Shown here: piece after piece, positions 36,401 to 44,585 of the stretch
How the letters are laid out: every line of letters begins with the position of its first letter
How positions within the stretch are numbered: the stretch's first letter is position 1
Source of the DNA: Phycisphaerae bacterium
GTDB taxonomy: Bacteria > Planctomycetota > Phycisphaerae > Phycisphaerales > SM1A02
Direction: 5' to 3'
Length of the DNA stretch: 48,634 nt
Assembly: GCA_002718515.1 (NCBI GenBank)
Contig: PBEX01000006.1
Span: 1-48,634 of the forward strand
Notes under the pieces: generated by a model
What the model saw: only the letters and a program-made list of their open reading frames with translations
Told to the model about the DNA's origin: nothing
Database searches by the model: none
Translations under genes and position numbers: made by a program

Positions 36401-38557
36401 CATGTATTAGTTGATAAAACAACTAGTAATATTTTTAATTTGTCAGATAATACGGCTGGTACATTTATTATTGATAATGGTAGTTATTCTTTTGATGTAT
36501 CTACAAATTCTTATGCATATTGGTCAGCAAATCAAGATTTTTTTGCTGAAATAGGTAAAATAGGTAATACAGAAAGTCATGTTTTTCGTAAAAATAATGT
36601 GCCATATTTTAATTCAAATTATACATTAAATTGGTTTTCAGGAGGTTCAACAAGTATATATAGTGATCATTTTGCTTTATGTCATGATTATCCATTAACA
36701 GAAGATTCGGTAATATTTCCAGTTCATTATATATGGAATGGTAATAATCACAGTACATCCAAAGCTGGTTTTGTTACATTTTATTCACATAATACAACCC
36801 ATATAACATCTACATCGTTAAGACACTATGATTGGAATGAAAAATTAAAATCTACGTCATTGAAAAATAATACAAATGTATATTTATATAAATTATATTT
36901 TGATTCATATACACTTGCATTTCCAACGTATAATACTATACCATTTACAATTATAGAGGATAGATTTATAACCATAAAAGGGTTTGATTTAATTGATTTT
37001 GATAGTGATTTTGATTCATCAAATTATACAGAAGATATATATGGTATACAAACTAATATTACATATAAAATAAATATACCATCGGGTAAATCATTATCTG
37101 TATATAGTGACATTGATATAAGTTATCTTAATTATGGTGGTATAAACCCTTCTACATCTACTATAACAATCAATAATGAAATATTAAATTTATACGACAC
37201 TATTTTATATTTAAAAGTTTCACCTGATATATCAAGTAATGCAAATATACAATTTTATGATCAATCATCAAATTTATTAACACATTATGATATTTTAATT
37301 AATAGTGATTATGATGAAATTACGGTTGATTCATCAACAAATATAACATATGATTTATCTGTTAATGCTTCTATAGAATTTAATTATTATGAAGATACCT
37401 CATATGGACTTATACCGTATATTTTAGATAATAGTTATAATATAACTAATAATATAGTTTACTCAAAAAATGTATTTAATGTTAATGTAAGCAACTCATA
37501 CACAATATCAAACATTCCTAGTTTGTATCCAATTACTATATTAAATGGTGGTAACGTTAATAATATAAATATAACAGGAGATTCATCAAAATCATCTACA
37601 TTAGATATTAGTAATATTACATATACATTTTATTATGGTGATGTTAGCATAAATGTTTATGATGAAAACTATACTAACGTAGGTGATACACATATGTTAT
37701 ATTCTTCATTTAATGGTGGTGTTGAAATAGGTAATATTTATATTGAAGATGCTAGTTTTCAACCTATTACTGATTCATCACAAAATAATGTAAATACTAG
37801 TAATTATCTTTTATCTGTTCCTTCTTTTACAGGTCATGATGACGTCAGTGCTGTATCTATGATAGATGTATCAACTAGTTTATTTAATTATATGTACAGC
37901 GTTGAATTAGATGTATCCAATATTGAATTAATAGACTCAAGTATGACAAATTTAAAATTTTCGATTAATCCTCCATTAACAGATATATCTCATCTTAACG
38001 TAACAAGTGGAAAATTATTTGAGGATATTTCATTTTCATATTCCAGTGTAAAATCAGGATATGCAAGTGGGTCATATATTGATCAACGAATCTTCAAAGA
38101 TGTTATTAGAAAAATATCAAACGAATATACTGGTTCAACATCAACAGCTGATATGTTTACAAATGAAAGTCAAATGGTAGAATATGTACAAGCAACTGAT
38201 GTTAGTTTATGTAGTAATTTTAATGATATAATAACAAATATTTCATCTCAGGGTTTTAAAACTATCACAGAATATCAACAATTAACAAATAATAATGGCA
38301 AGAAATTTTATGGAATGGCTCATACATTACTTGCTTTTATTTTGGATGCATCAGGTGATTTTCCTGCACCATATAATACATTAAAAACAAATATTGAAAA
38401 TAGTTATTCAAATAATAATAACACTTTACCTATTAGGGTTCCGTATCATTTTTCACAGGGACAATTTATAACAGTTCGTATGACATATAAGCCCGAAGAA
38501 AATGTTAATTTTCAGTTTTCACCAATTAATTATAAATGTTTTATACGATTAGTATAA
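33440..38557 (+). CDS. DUF4347/RCC1/cupredoxin-like protein with C-terminal anchor domain
   Basis: This protein has 1,705 residues. About 20-195 is a DUF4347-like domain ending TGHVMFDGDWVLES, matching the 4,204-residue protein's TGHIMFDGDWVLES. About 225-620 holds RCC1 repeats (VYSCGTNDNGRTAKSTNN; IYSSGSNDKGQLGIGN; VFSWGYSGTQKVMG). From about 670, cupredoxin-like repeats follow (TPIALLNKDVSN, then HGYMGTQN with the ligand Cys and first His replaced), with an unrecognised beta-rich middle at about 930-1170. About 1455-1705 is homologous to the 337-residue protein encoded just upstream. The order of genes and the shared domain suggest that this protein inserts its C-terminus into an assembly of the smaller protein and displays the N-terminal head. 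Very A/T-rich codons, unlike its upstream neighbour, suggest lower expression. Confidence 0.85.
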   Translation: MTTINDYDYILINTEFNDNSNNIIYENVVLYDSRLLEYQEELLFCLTENTLIVNFDFYNDTYDIIQNKLLEVSKINNISLKNISLFQHNEDEINYYFINNTEHILEDVLIQDPSLNSWDSFKSFYLFLNDELGIINFDMLQCKIYSNNDWNTVFNYLEINHFNTNIRSSDDNTGHVMFDGDWVLESSTPNTELIDLYFNERITDIDIILGVDTANKTNVFISKDQLSLYIAGTSYNDAFTGFTTKKYFVKVLLYNNSNTNLNVLNENEKILHVTCHNTNYFFTTSDNRGFVFGTNTKRMLGINNTNESYVQVYPTEIMFDEANVLSNKKIKQITCSLVAYLILFYDGTIYAAGKNEKRELGSVPSEDSYNNTFKELTSFTYQNTDEYAIRISSGEYYTVVISNYGNVYSCGTNDNGRTAKSTNNGNSYFGLCTYNNALLENETPTNIFTQKQSFFVLTNQNNIYSSGSNDKGQLGIGNTTNKNKLFRVSLPSSITSIKKLFVCFKSSFIRDQDDDYYSLGQGAKYLTLMNNTNNRTSWVTTNKNIYSLLNNSHAAYIQGRSQNATAINENGEVFSWGYSGTQKVMGANLNNNVTKSSPVRTYISSTSNSSNYFTDALYGVEHSQGLTDDELDQLNNYTGTDTDTENYVFNYDTSFNTTTDNSGNIVFHIETDTSYNSEVNFVLSRGVYKITDISNTTPIALLNKDVSNIYYDGTELVSTTNDPSGNQYKFYGGTLFIYVEGDFSGNISLYSTDASHGYMGTQNKILYSDSSTLLNEVLNTTTSYTISDISNDTTIDITYDFSNNLSLGIPDVNSIIYTNSSYNITTPGYFNIYYELPRYYFTVTSNVLDNLYINGETNYSITHNAVTYYKNSVNFRVKGDLSMNIHLLIYDTITETDLSYTNFIYYDENCETTTKTTLINNIVYYAGYKNFTYQPYDYTISGNEIMYTISAELLYGNAKTHSSMNEKNTDLHYNTGDNYGYNASSFIHVLVDKTTSNIFNLSDNTAGTFIIDNGSYSFDVSTNSYAYWSANQDFFAEIGKIGNTESHVFRKNNVPYFNSNYTLNWFSGGSTSIYSDHFALCHDYPLTEDSVIFPVHYIWNGNNHSTSKAGFVTFYSHNTTHITSTSLRHYDWNEKLKSTSLKNNTNVYLYKLYFDSYTLAFPTYNTIPFTIIEDRFITIKGFDLIDFDSDFDSSNYTEDIYGIQTNITYKINIPSGKSLSVYSDIDISYLNYGGINPSTSTITINNEILNLYDTILYLKVSPDISSNANIQFYDQSSNLLTHYDILINSDYDEITVDSSTNITYDLSVNASIEFNYYEDTSYGLIPYILDNSYNITNNIVYSKNVFNVNVSNSYTISNIPSLYPITILNGGNVNNINITGDSSKSSTLDISNITYTFYYGDVSINVYDENYTNVGDTHMLYSSFNGGVEIGNIYIEDASFQPITDSSQNNVNTSNYLLSVPSFTGHDDVSAVSMIDVSTSLFNYMYSVELDVSNIELIDSSMTNLKFSINPPLTDISHLNVTSGKLFEDISFSYSSVKSGYASGSYIDQRIFKDVIRKISNEYTGSTSTADMFTNESQMVEYVQATDVSLCSNFNDIITNISSQGFKTITEYQQLTNNNGKKFYGMAHTLLAFILDASGDFPAPYNTLKTNIENSYSNNNNTLPIRVPYHFSQGQFITVRMTYKPEENVNFQFSPINYKCFIRLV

Positions 38558-38596
38558 TATAAATAACATTATACGAATAAACATATAAATAATTAG

Positions 38597-38635
38597 ATTA
38601 ATTATAAATTATATAATAATAGTTTTATAATTAAT
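38597..38635 (+). terminator. AT-only hairpin, 12-base stem, before the 2OG oxygenase gene
   Basis: ATTAATTATAAA (38597-38608) and TTTATAATTAAT (38624-38635) are perfect complements with a 15-base loop. The structure ends four bases before the ATG at 38640 and follows the stop at 38557 by 39 bases. Confidence 0.45.
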
Positions 38636-38639
38636 TTTA

Positions 38640-40730
38640 ATGACAGATTCATTTCAATTATGGGAATTAGATGTTCCAGATGATATTATAGAAGAGGCTA
38701 AGAGAGAAATTGATATTATATATTATTATAAATCTCATATTAACATGCATGATAAATATTACATTAACATGCATGATAAATATTATTTATCATTAGATTT
38801 AAAAAAAGATAAATTAATTAATATTGAATATATAGTAAATAAATTATCAAACTATCATATAAAAAAAAATAATTTTAAAAATTGTGAAATAGAATTTTGG
38901 GTTAAAGACGGATCTAATACCAATCAATTACACATGGATTGTGACGAAAATATTAGAATAAATAAAAAAAAATATATACACCCATCTATTAGTTGTGTTT
39001 ATTATTTAAATGATTCTTCATGTCCTTTTATAATAACAAACATGAAAGAAGATAATAAAAAATATAAAAATTATAGTAATAAAGATTATATTTTATGTTT
39101 TCCAAAAAAAAATACAAGCGTTACTTTTGAACCGGACAATTTTCATGGAGTTCTATCAAAAAATAATAAATCTGATAAAAGATATATTATAGCTTTAAAT
39201 ATATGGGAAAATTATATACCAAATGCTAAAAAAGTACCATCCGTGTTTGAAGAACATGAAATAAATGAATATAAAATACAAAAAAAGTCAACATGTCAAT
39301 ATTGTGATTTTAATATAAAAAAGTATACAATAAATCCTGAATTATTGTACTTAAATAAAAAATCATATTTTTCTAATTATTTTTTTAATTTATTATTGGA
39401 TAATATAAAAAATACAGACGACGATTTTAATAAAATTAAAATATTTGAACATTTATTAAATAATGTAAATAAACAAAGAAAATCACATATTTTATACATT
39501 TCATATAAAAATGAAAATATTATTTATAATATTAATTATAATAACATAAACAATACTAATTATAATGAAACACAAATAAAAAATGATTTAATTTATCATA
39601 TTAGTCATAATAAAAATATACAACAACATAAAATAAAAAAAATTTTACACTTTAAAAATAATATTAATAATCCATTATTATTAATAAATATTAATAAACA
39701 TGATTTAATGTTTAAAAAATATAATGAAAAAAATATATTTTTATATTTTCCTAAAAAAAATGATATTTTATTGTTAACTGATAATTTTTTAATTTATTAT
39801 GATTATTGTAAACAAGATATTAGTAATGATATTATTATTATAGAAAAAGAAGATATTAATAATATAGATATAGATAATTATAAAGATATTAGTAATAATG
39901 TAACATTAAATTTAATTGAACCACGTAATTATGATACAAATAATAGAAAAATTAATACATATGATTTTTTTAATAATGTTATTAATAATAATGAATTGTA
40001 CAGCTATAATAATGATATAAATAAATTAATAAATAATATAAAAAAACAATATACAAATCCTCACTTTATTGATATTATTTATGAAAAAACAAATGTAAAT
40101 CATCATGAAAATGAATATAATATAAATGATGAACTAATTAAAGATAATTTAAGATTAGAACAAGATATAGTTAATCTACATAATAATAATTATTCTAAAA
40201 GAATAAATCGTTTTTATCAACGTAAAGTAGTTGAAAAATTTATTCCCAGACAATTATGTAAAATGTTAATAGATGAAAGTGAAAAATATGCGAATACAAA
40301 CGGCGGGTGGCGTAAAATTAGACATCAAAATAATTATACTACAGATCTTGTAGTAAAAGATATAGAAACTATTAAAAATATTGTTTATAGTTTATCAAAT
40401 AGTGTATACGATATAGCTTTTGAACATTATCAAATATCCAAAGATTCATATAAGATAGATGTAAATGATATGTTTATGGTAAAATACGAATATAAAGAAG
40501 GTTGTCAAAACTGTTTGGAACCACATATTGATGGTTCTATATTAAGTTTTCAAATATTATTAAATGATGATTTTGAAGGAGGTGGTACATATTTTAACGA
40601 TGGTATAATTTATAAACCAAAAACAGGAGGTCTTTGTATACATACTGGTAAGGTATATCATTCTGGTATACCAATTACACGAGGAACCCGATATTTATTA
40701 GTTTGTTTTTTTAATTTTAATAAAAAGTAA
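38640..40730 (+). CDS. Two-domain 2-oxoglutarate/Fe(II) oxygenase (prolyl/lysyl hydroxylase-like)
   Basis: This 696-residue protein has two 2OG-Fe(II) oxygenase folds. The C-terminal one has the full set in prolyl-4-hydroxylase style: His 629 and Asp 631 (PHIDGS), GGGTYF at 647-652, His 674 (VYHSG) and the 2-oxoglutarate Arg 684 (GTRYLLV). The N-terminal one has His 98 and Asp 100 (QLHMDCDE), His 169 (NFHGV) and Arg 181 (KRYIIALNIW), so it may also be active. The middle (about 215-500) is Asn/Lys-rich and unrecognised. The enzymes hydroxylate Pro, Lys or Asn side chains of proteins, or nucleobases. Next to fibre genes and a glycosyltransferase, protein hydroxylation before glycosylation is the likely job (inference). 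A 24-base tandem duplication at 38739-38786 repeats INMHDKYY. Confidence 0.82.
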   Translation: MTDSFQLWELDVPDDIIEEAKREIDIIYYYKSHINMHDKYYINMHDKYYLSLDLKKDKLINIEYIVNKLSNYHIKKNNFKNCEIEFWVKDGSNTNQLHMDCDENIRINKKKYIHPSISCVYYLNDSSCPFIITNMKEDNKKYKNYSNKDYILCFPKKNTSVTFEPDNFHGVLSKNNKSDKRYIIALNIWENYIPNAKKVPSVFEEHEINEYKIQKKSTCQYCDFNIKKYTINPELLYLNKKSYFSNYFFNLLLDNIKNTDDDFNKIKIFEHLLNNVNKQRKSHILYISYKNENIIYNINYNNINNTNYNETQIKNDLIYHISHNKNIQQHKIKKILHFKNNINNPLLLININKHDLMFKKYNEKNIFLYFPKKNDILLLTDNFLIYYDYCKQDISNDIIIIEKEDINNIDIDNYKDISNNVTLNLIEPRNYDTNNRKINTYDFFNNVINNNELYSYNNDINKLINNIKKQYTNPHFIDIIYEKTNVNHHENEYNINDELIKDNLRLEQDIVNLHNNNYSKRINRFYQRKVVEKFIPRQLCKMLIDESEKYANTNGGWRKIRHQNNYTTDLVVKDIETIKNIVYSLSNSVYDIAFEHYQISKDSYKIDVNDMFMVKYEYKEGCQNCLEPHIDGSILSFQILLNDDFEGGGTYFNDGIIYKPKTGGLCIHTGKVYHSGIPITRGTRYLLVCFFNFNKK

Positions 40731-40772
40731 AAAGTTATTAATGATTTAAATATTAATTAAATAATATCAATA

Positions 40773-41375
40773 ATGGAATTAATATTTTTTAATAAACGTT
40801 ATAATAAAGAATTTTGCGAATTGGTTATAAACTTAATAAATAATAATAAATATAATTCTATTAAAAATCATTATAAATCATGTGATATTATTGAATTAAA
40901 ATTTATTGAAAATATTTCAAAAAATATATCATTTTTTGATATATACAACTCTATAAAAGATGATATGATAAATAACCTTCAAAATATTATAGATATACAA
41001 AATAATAAAATAGACAATGAAAGAGAAAATACAAATAGTATATTAAATAATATTTTTAATAAGAATTTTCATGTAATAAATTATACTATTGAAAAATATT
41101 CAAAAAATAATTCTATTTTCAATAGACACCATGAAGATAATTTTATAATTCATGAAAATAATCCACATAGAAATTTATATACATTTATTTATTTTTTAAA
41201 TACATCTCAAGAAGATGAAGTGATTGTTTATTTTTTTAATGAAAAAAAAGTATTTAATCCAGAACAGGGTTATTGTTTACTTATTCCTAGTAATTATCTT
41301 TATTCATTTGAAATACCAATACCAAAAAACGATATTTATATTATTCATTCTAATATTATTGTAAATTGCCAATAA
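40773..41375 (+). CDS. Degenerate 2OG-Fe(II) oxygenase-like protein
   Basis: This 200-residue protein's C-terminal half resembles the double-stranded beta-helix of 2OG oxygenases: His 120 and Asp 122 form an HxD (RHHEDN), then NLYTFIYFLN and DEVIVYFF strands, then FNPEQGYCLLIPSNYLYSFEIP. In an active enzyme a distal His would lie near residue 177 and an Arg near 187. Here there are Tyr/Ser and Asp, so metal and 2-oxoglutarate binding are probably impaired. It follows the active-looking oxygenase by 42 bases on the same strand and may partner it, or it may be a decaying paralogue. The convergent glycosyltransferase gene ends 9 bases beyond its stop. Confidence 0.6.
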   Translation: MELIFFNKRYNKEFCELVINLINNNKYNSIKNHYKSCDIIELKFIENISKNISFFDIYNSIKDDMINNLQNIIDIQNNKIDNERENTNSILNNIFNKNFHVINYTIEKYSKNNSIFNRHHEDNFIIHENNPHRNLYTFIYFLNTSQEDEVIVYFFNEKKVFNPEQGYCLLIPSNYLYSFEIPIPKNDIYIIHSNIIVNCQ

Positions 41376-41384
41376 GGTAATTAT

Positions 41385-43007
41385 TTAAACATAATAATCA
41401 TTTAAATTAATTTTTCTATCAATATAAAAGTCATTATTTCTTTTATTTTGTATACCATCTTTCCTAACCTCTGGAATAAATAATTGTTTATAATATTTAT
41501 AAAAAGACAAATTATTTGGATTGTCTATAATTCTTATATAATTAAAAAATAAGTCAAGTGATAAATTTTTTTCAATAAAATATTCAATACCTAATTTTAA
41601 TACATATCTTCTAAATTTTTTACTGCATATATAGCTATATGCTCCATAATATAATATATTATCATTATCAGGCAATGGTTGATAAATATTATCTGGTATT
41701 ATATTATTTATATTATTATATAAAACATTTTCATTGTTTTGACAACCAAGATATATAAAGTCTTTGTTTTTTAAGTATTTGTTTGATATATAATTATGTT
41801 TTGAATAATCCAATAATGAATATACATCATCTTCAAATATACTTACTTGATCTAATTCTGGATGATTTTTTTCAATATATTCATATAACTTAATTGTACT
41901 AGTAATAATTGATAATGCTTTTTGTGTACAATTCTCGCGTTTTACATTAAATAAATTATCATATTCTGTTGCCTGTTTATTTATTTTATATTTTATAAAA
42001 TCATTATCAAAATACATGGTTATGTATTCTTCATAAGCATTAAATACTTCGGTTTCATTATAATGTGTTGCATCAAAAAATTGATAATCTTTATTATTTA
42101 TATATTTCATTTGCCTTAACATATTTAATTTCATATTATTTGTAGTTCGTTCATTTAAATGAATAATGAATGATTTTGGAATTTTAAAATTAATATCGGG
42201 ACGATTTCTTAATTTTTCCATAATTTTAAAACGATGTTCAATTTTCGTTTCATTCATTTTATAAAATGAATTATCATATAACAAAGAATTATCTTTATTG
42301 TAATTATACAATATTTCTGGTATTTGTATAATTTCATCCGCTTTACATAAATCAGTTATCGTGAACATTTCAGCAATATCTGTACAACAATCTAACCATT
42401 CTTTATTATATTTTAAATATTCTTCTGGTATATTTTTAAATAATAAAGAATAACCCGATTTTAAATGACAAAATGCATATTTACTATCGTACTTATAATC
42501 TTTATTTTTTATAATATTTATACTATATTTTTGTTTTGATTCGCCATTTTTTTTACCATTTTCTATAATATTAAAGTTTGATGTTACAATTTTATAACCC
42601 TTATTATAATAACGATTTAATATCATCAATGCATCATTTGTAGATAACCAATCATCTCCATCTAATATACAAACTATTTCGTTATCCTTTGTCATTTGAT
42701 ACGCATGATACTTACTATAAGATTGCTTCATATTCCTCTCATTTACAACATATTTTACTTTATTTTCTATACCAAATTGTTTTACTATTCTTTTAAATAC
42801 CATATCAGTATTATCGGTTGATGCGTCATTTACATAAATAATTCTCCATTTCTTATAAGTTTGATTTACAATACTTGTAATATTTTTAAAGACATTTTTT
42901 TCATTATTATATGATGTTACAATAAATACAAAATCATAATTATAATTTGATATCATATCACTATTAATTATTCTTTTTATGTTTTGTACTTTTACTCTAT
43001 TATTCAT
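41385..43007 (-). CDS. Two-domain glycosyltransferase (GT2 + GT25-like)
   Basis: In this 540-residue protein, residues about 24-260 form a GT-A fold of family 2: FVFIVTSYNNEKN at the start, IIYVNDASTDNTD for nucleotide binding, and CILDGDDWL with the metal-binding acidic triad. About 285-520 resemble family 25 (procollagen galactosyltransferase / LPS type): an opening KSFIIHLNERT strand, SIFEDDVYSL as the EDD motif, and YYGAYSYICSKKF. No membrane segment is seen, so it should act in the cytosol or virus factory. Mimivirus-like viruses glycosylate hydroxylated collagen-like and fibre proteins; placement beside two oxygenase genes and the appendage locus suggests the same here (inference). It is divergent to the nuclease gene with a 56-base gap. 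Confidence 0.82.
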   Translation of the reverse strand: MNNRVKVQNIKRIINSDMISNYNYDFVFIVTSYNNEKNVFKNITSIVNQTYKKWRIIYVNDASTDNTDMVFKRIVKQFGIENKVKYVVNERNMKQSYSKYHAYQMTKDNEIVCILDGDDWLSTNDALMILNRYYNKGYKIVTSNFNIIENGKKNGESKQKYSINIIKNKDYKYDSKYAFCHLKSGYSLLFKNIPEEYLKYNKEWLDCCTDIAEMFTITDLCKADEIIQIPEILYNYNKDNSLLYDNSFYKMNETKIEHRFKIMEKLRNRPDINFKIPKSFIIHLNERTTNNMKLNMLRQMKYINNKDYQFFDATHYNETEVFNAYEEYITMYFDNDFIKYKINKQATEYDNLFNVKRENCTQKALSIITSTIKLYEYIEKNHPELDQVSIFEDDVYSLLDYSKHNYISNKYLKNKDFIYLGCQNNENVLYNNINNIIPDNIYQPLPDNDNILYYGAYSYICSKKFRRYVLKLGIEYFIEKNLSLDLFFNYIRIIDNPNNLSFYKYYKQLFIPEVRKDGIQNKRNNDFYIDRKINLNDYYV

Positions 43008-43063
43008 TTAATAAATAAGATATTAAAATATAAAAACTATAACACAAATCTATTTAGATTCTT

Positions 43064-44533
43064 ATGACTTCAAAATATATTTTAAAAAGTGAAAAGGCTA
43101 TTGAATTTTATAATAAAAATCCACATATTGATTTTGACAATATTAATGATTTATTTGTTGATATGATACAAAAACTAACTTCTACTGTTCAAAGTACTAT
43201 CAGTGTAAATGAATTAAAAGTACTTCTTAGAAATATTAGTCTTAATGTGAAATCAATTGATGATACAATTACATCAAACAATCAAATTTCTAAAATGACA
43301 TATGATATTATTAATAATCAAAAAGAATTCTATGTTAATGAAATAAAAAATATTATTGAAAATAAAGATGAAAATAATTCTATGTTAACACTTATTAACG
43401 AAACAAATAAAGCTCTATTAGATAAAACGATGTATACTCTTATGGAACAATATCCTAAACTAAATGAAAGTATGACTAAGGATCTAAAGCAATTATTATA
43501 TTTACAACAAAATGAAATTATTAAAGAGAATCAAAGAATATTTGTAGAAATATTAGACAGACAAGACAAGACAAATGATAATTCTATGATGGAAAAAATA
43601 ATTCAAGATAGTTATCAAGGAATGTATAACAAAATTCATGAAACAATGAATAATTATTATGATAAAATTAGCGAAACAAATCATTCTTTTCAAACGATTG
43701 GAAAGGATTTCCAGAGTTTTCTTGAAAAACAAAAAAATTCTACATTAAAAGGAAAAGAAAGTGAGGAAAAACTAGAGAATTGTCTTGTTACTGCATTTTC
43801 ACATGCTGAAATTATTAACCAAAGTGGAAAACCACAGTCATGCGATTATCTTATGATTCGTAATGAAAAACCTGATATTTTATTTGAAAACAAAGACTAT
43901 GCAAATAATGTTCCAAATGAAGAAATTAAGAAATTTATTCGCGATATAGAATACCAAAAAAAGCATGGAATTCTATTGTCACAACATAGTGGTGTCACAC
44001 AAAAGTTTGATTATCAAATTGACATTCATGATGGAAATATTATGGTATATGTTCATTTTGTAAAATACGATGAAAGTAAAATTAGAGTTGCTGTAAATAT
44101 TATTGATCATCTTCATAATATTATTGAAACTAGTATGGGGGATACCAAAGGTATGCATATTTCAATGGAAGATTTAGGAGAAATAAATAAAGAATATCTT
44201 ACTTTTATCGGGCAGAAAAAATCATTGATTGAAATTACTAAGAAAATGCACACAGATCAATTGAAAGCGATAGAACATTTTGAAATGCCTAAATTAACAG
44301 CATTATTGAATTCCAAATTTACAAATGTTGAACAACTAACATATAAGTGTGAAATTTGTGGAAAATATAGTGCAAAAAATAAGCGTGCTCTTACAACACA
44401 TCAAAATAAATGCAGAAAAAAGATGATGAAGTTACAAAAGATGAAACTTAATGAAGAAAATATTGAAGATCTTAATAATCTAATAGATGATGATAATGTA
44501 CAAAGCAACGAATCGTCCGGTGATGAACTGTAA
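43064..44533 (+). CDS. PD-(D/E)XK nuclease-like protein with coiled coil and C-terminal zinc finger
   Basis: In this 489-residue protein, residues about 20-225 are helical with coiled-coil character. About 229-350 hold a restriction-endonuclease-like core: GKESEEKLEN (helix with conserved Glu), then PDILFENK with Asp 271, Glu 275 and Lys 277 as the PD...ExK catalytic set, then a Q-containing LSQHSGV strand. A C2HC finger lies at about 429-450 (Cys 429, Cys 432, His 446, Cys 450), and the tail is acidic. A DNA nuclease guided by its finger is likely: repair, recombination, host DNA breakdown or a homing-like function are all possible. The dispersed motif core falls inside it at 43561-43576 (encoding RQDKTN). 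It lies upstream of UMP synthase on the same strand. Confidence 0.75.
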   Translation: MTSKYILKSEKAIEFYNKNPHIDFDNINDLFVDMIQKLTSTVQSTISVNELKVLLRNISLNVKSIDDTITSNNQISKMTYDIINNQKEFYVNEIKNIIENKDENNSMLTLINETNKALLDKTMYTLMEQYPKLNESMTKDLKQLLYLQQNEIIKENQRIFVEILDRQDKTNDNSMMEKIIQDSYQGMYNKIHETMNNYYDKISETNHSFQTIGKDFQSFLEKQKNSTLKGKESEEKLENCLVTAFSHAEIINQSGKPQSCDYLMIRNEKPDILFENKDYANNVPNEEIKKFIRDIEYQKKHGILLSQHSGVTQKFDYQIDIHDGNIMVYVHFVKYDESKIRVAVNIIDHLHNIIETSMGDTKGMHISMEDLGEINKEYLTFIGQKKSLIEITKKMHTDQLKAIEHFEMPKLTALLNSKFTNVEQLTYKCEICGKYSAKNKRALTTHQNKCRKKMMKLQKMKLNEENIEDLNNLIDDDNVQSNESSGDEL

Positions 44534-44538
44534 AATAT

Positions 44539-44578
44539 TTTATAAATATATTTAAAATAATTATTATATATTTATAAA
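44539..44578 (+). terminator. AT-only hairpin, 13-base stem, between nuclease and UMP synthase genes
   Basis: TTTATAAATATAT (44539-44551) and ATATATTTATAAA (44566-44578) are perfect complements with a 14-base loop. It starts five bases after the nuclease stop and ends seven bases before the UMP synthase ATG. Confidence 0.5.
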
Positions 44579-44585
44579 CAGAATA

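Noticed and set aside
41385..43007. Mimivirus L230-like procollagen lysyl hydroxylase fused to glycosyltransferase
   Set aside because: No oxygenase ligands are found in this protein; both halves look like glycosyltransferases and the oxygenases are separate genes next door.
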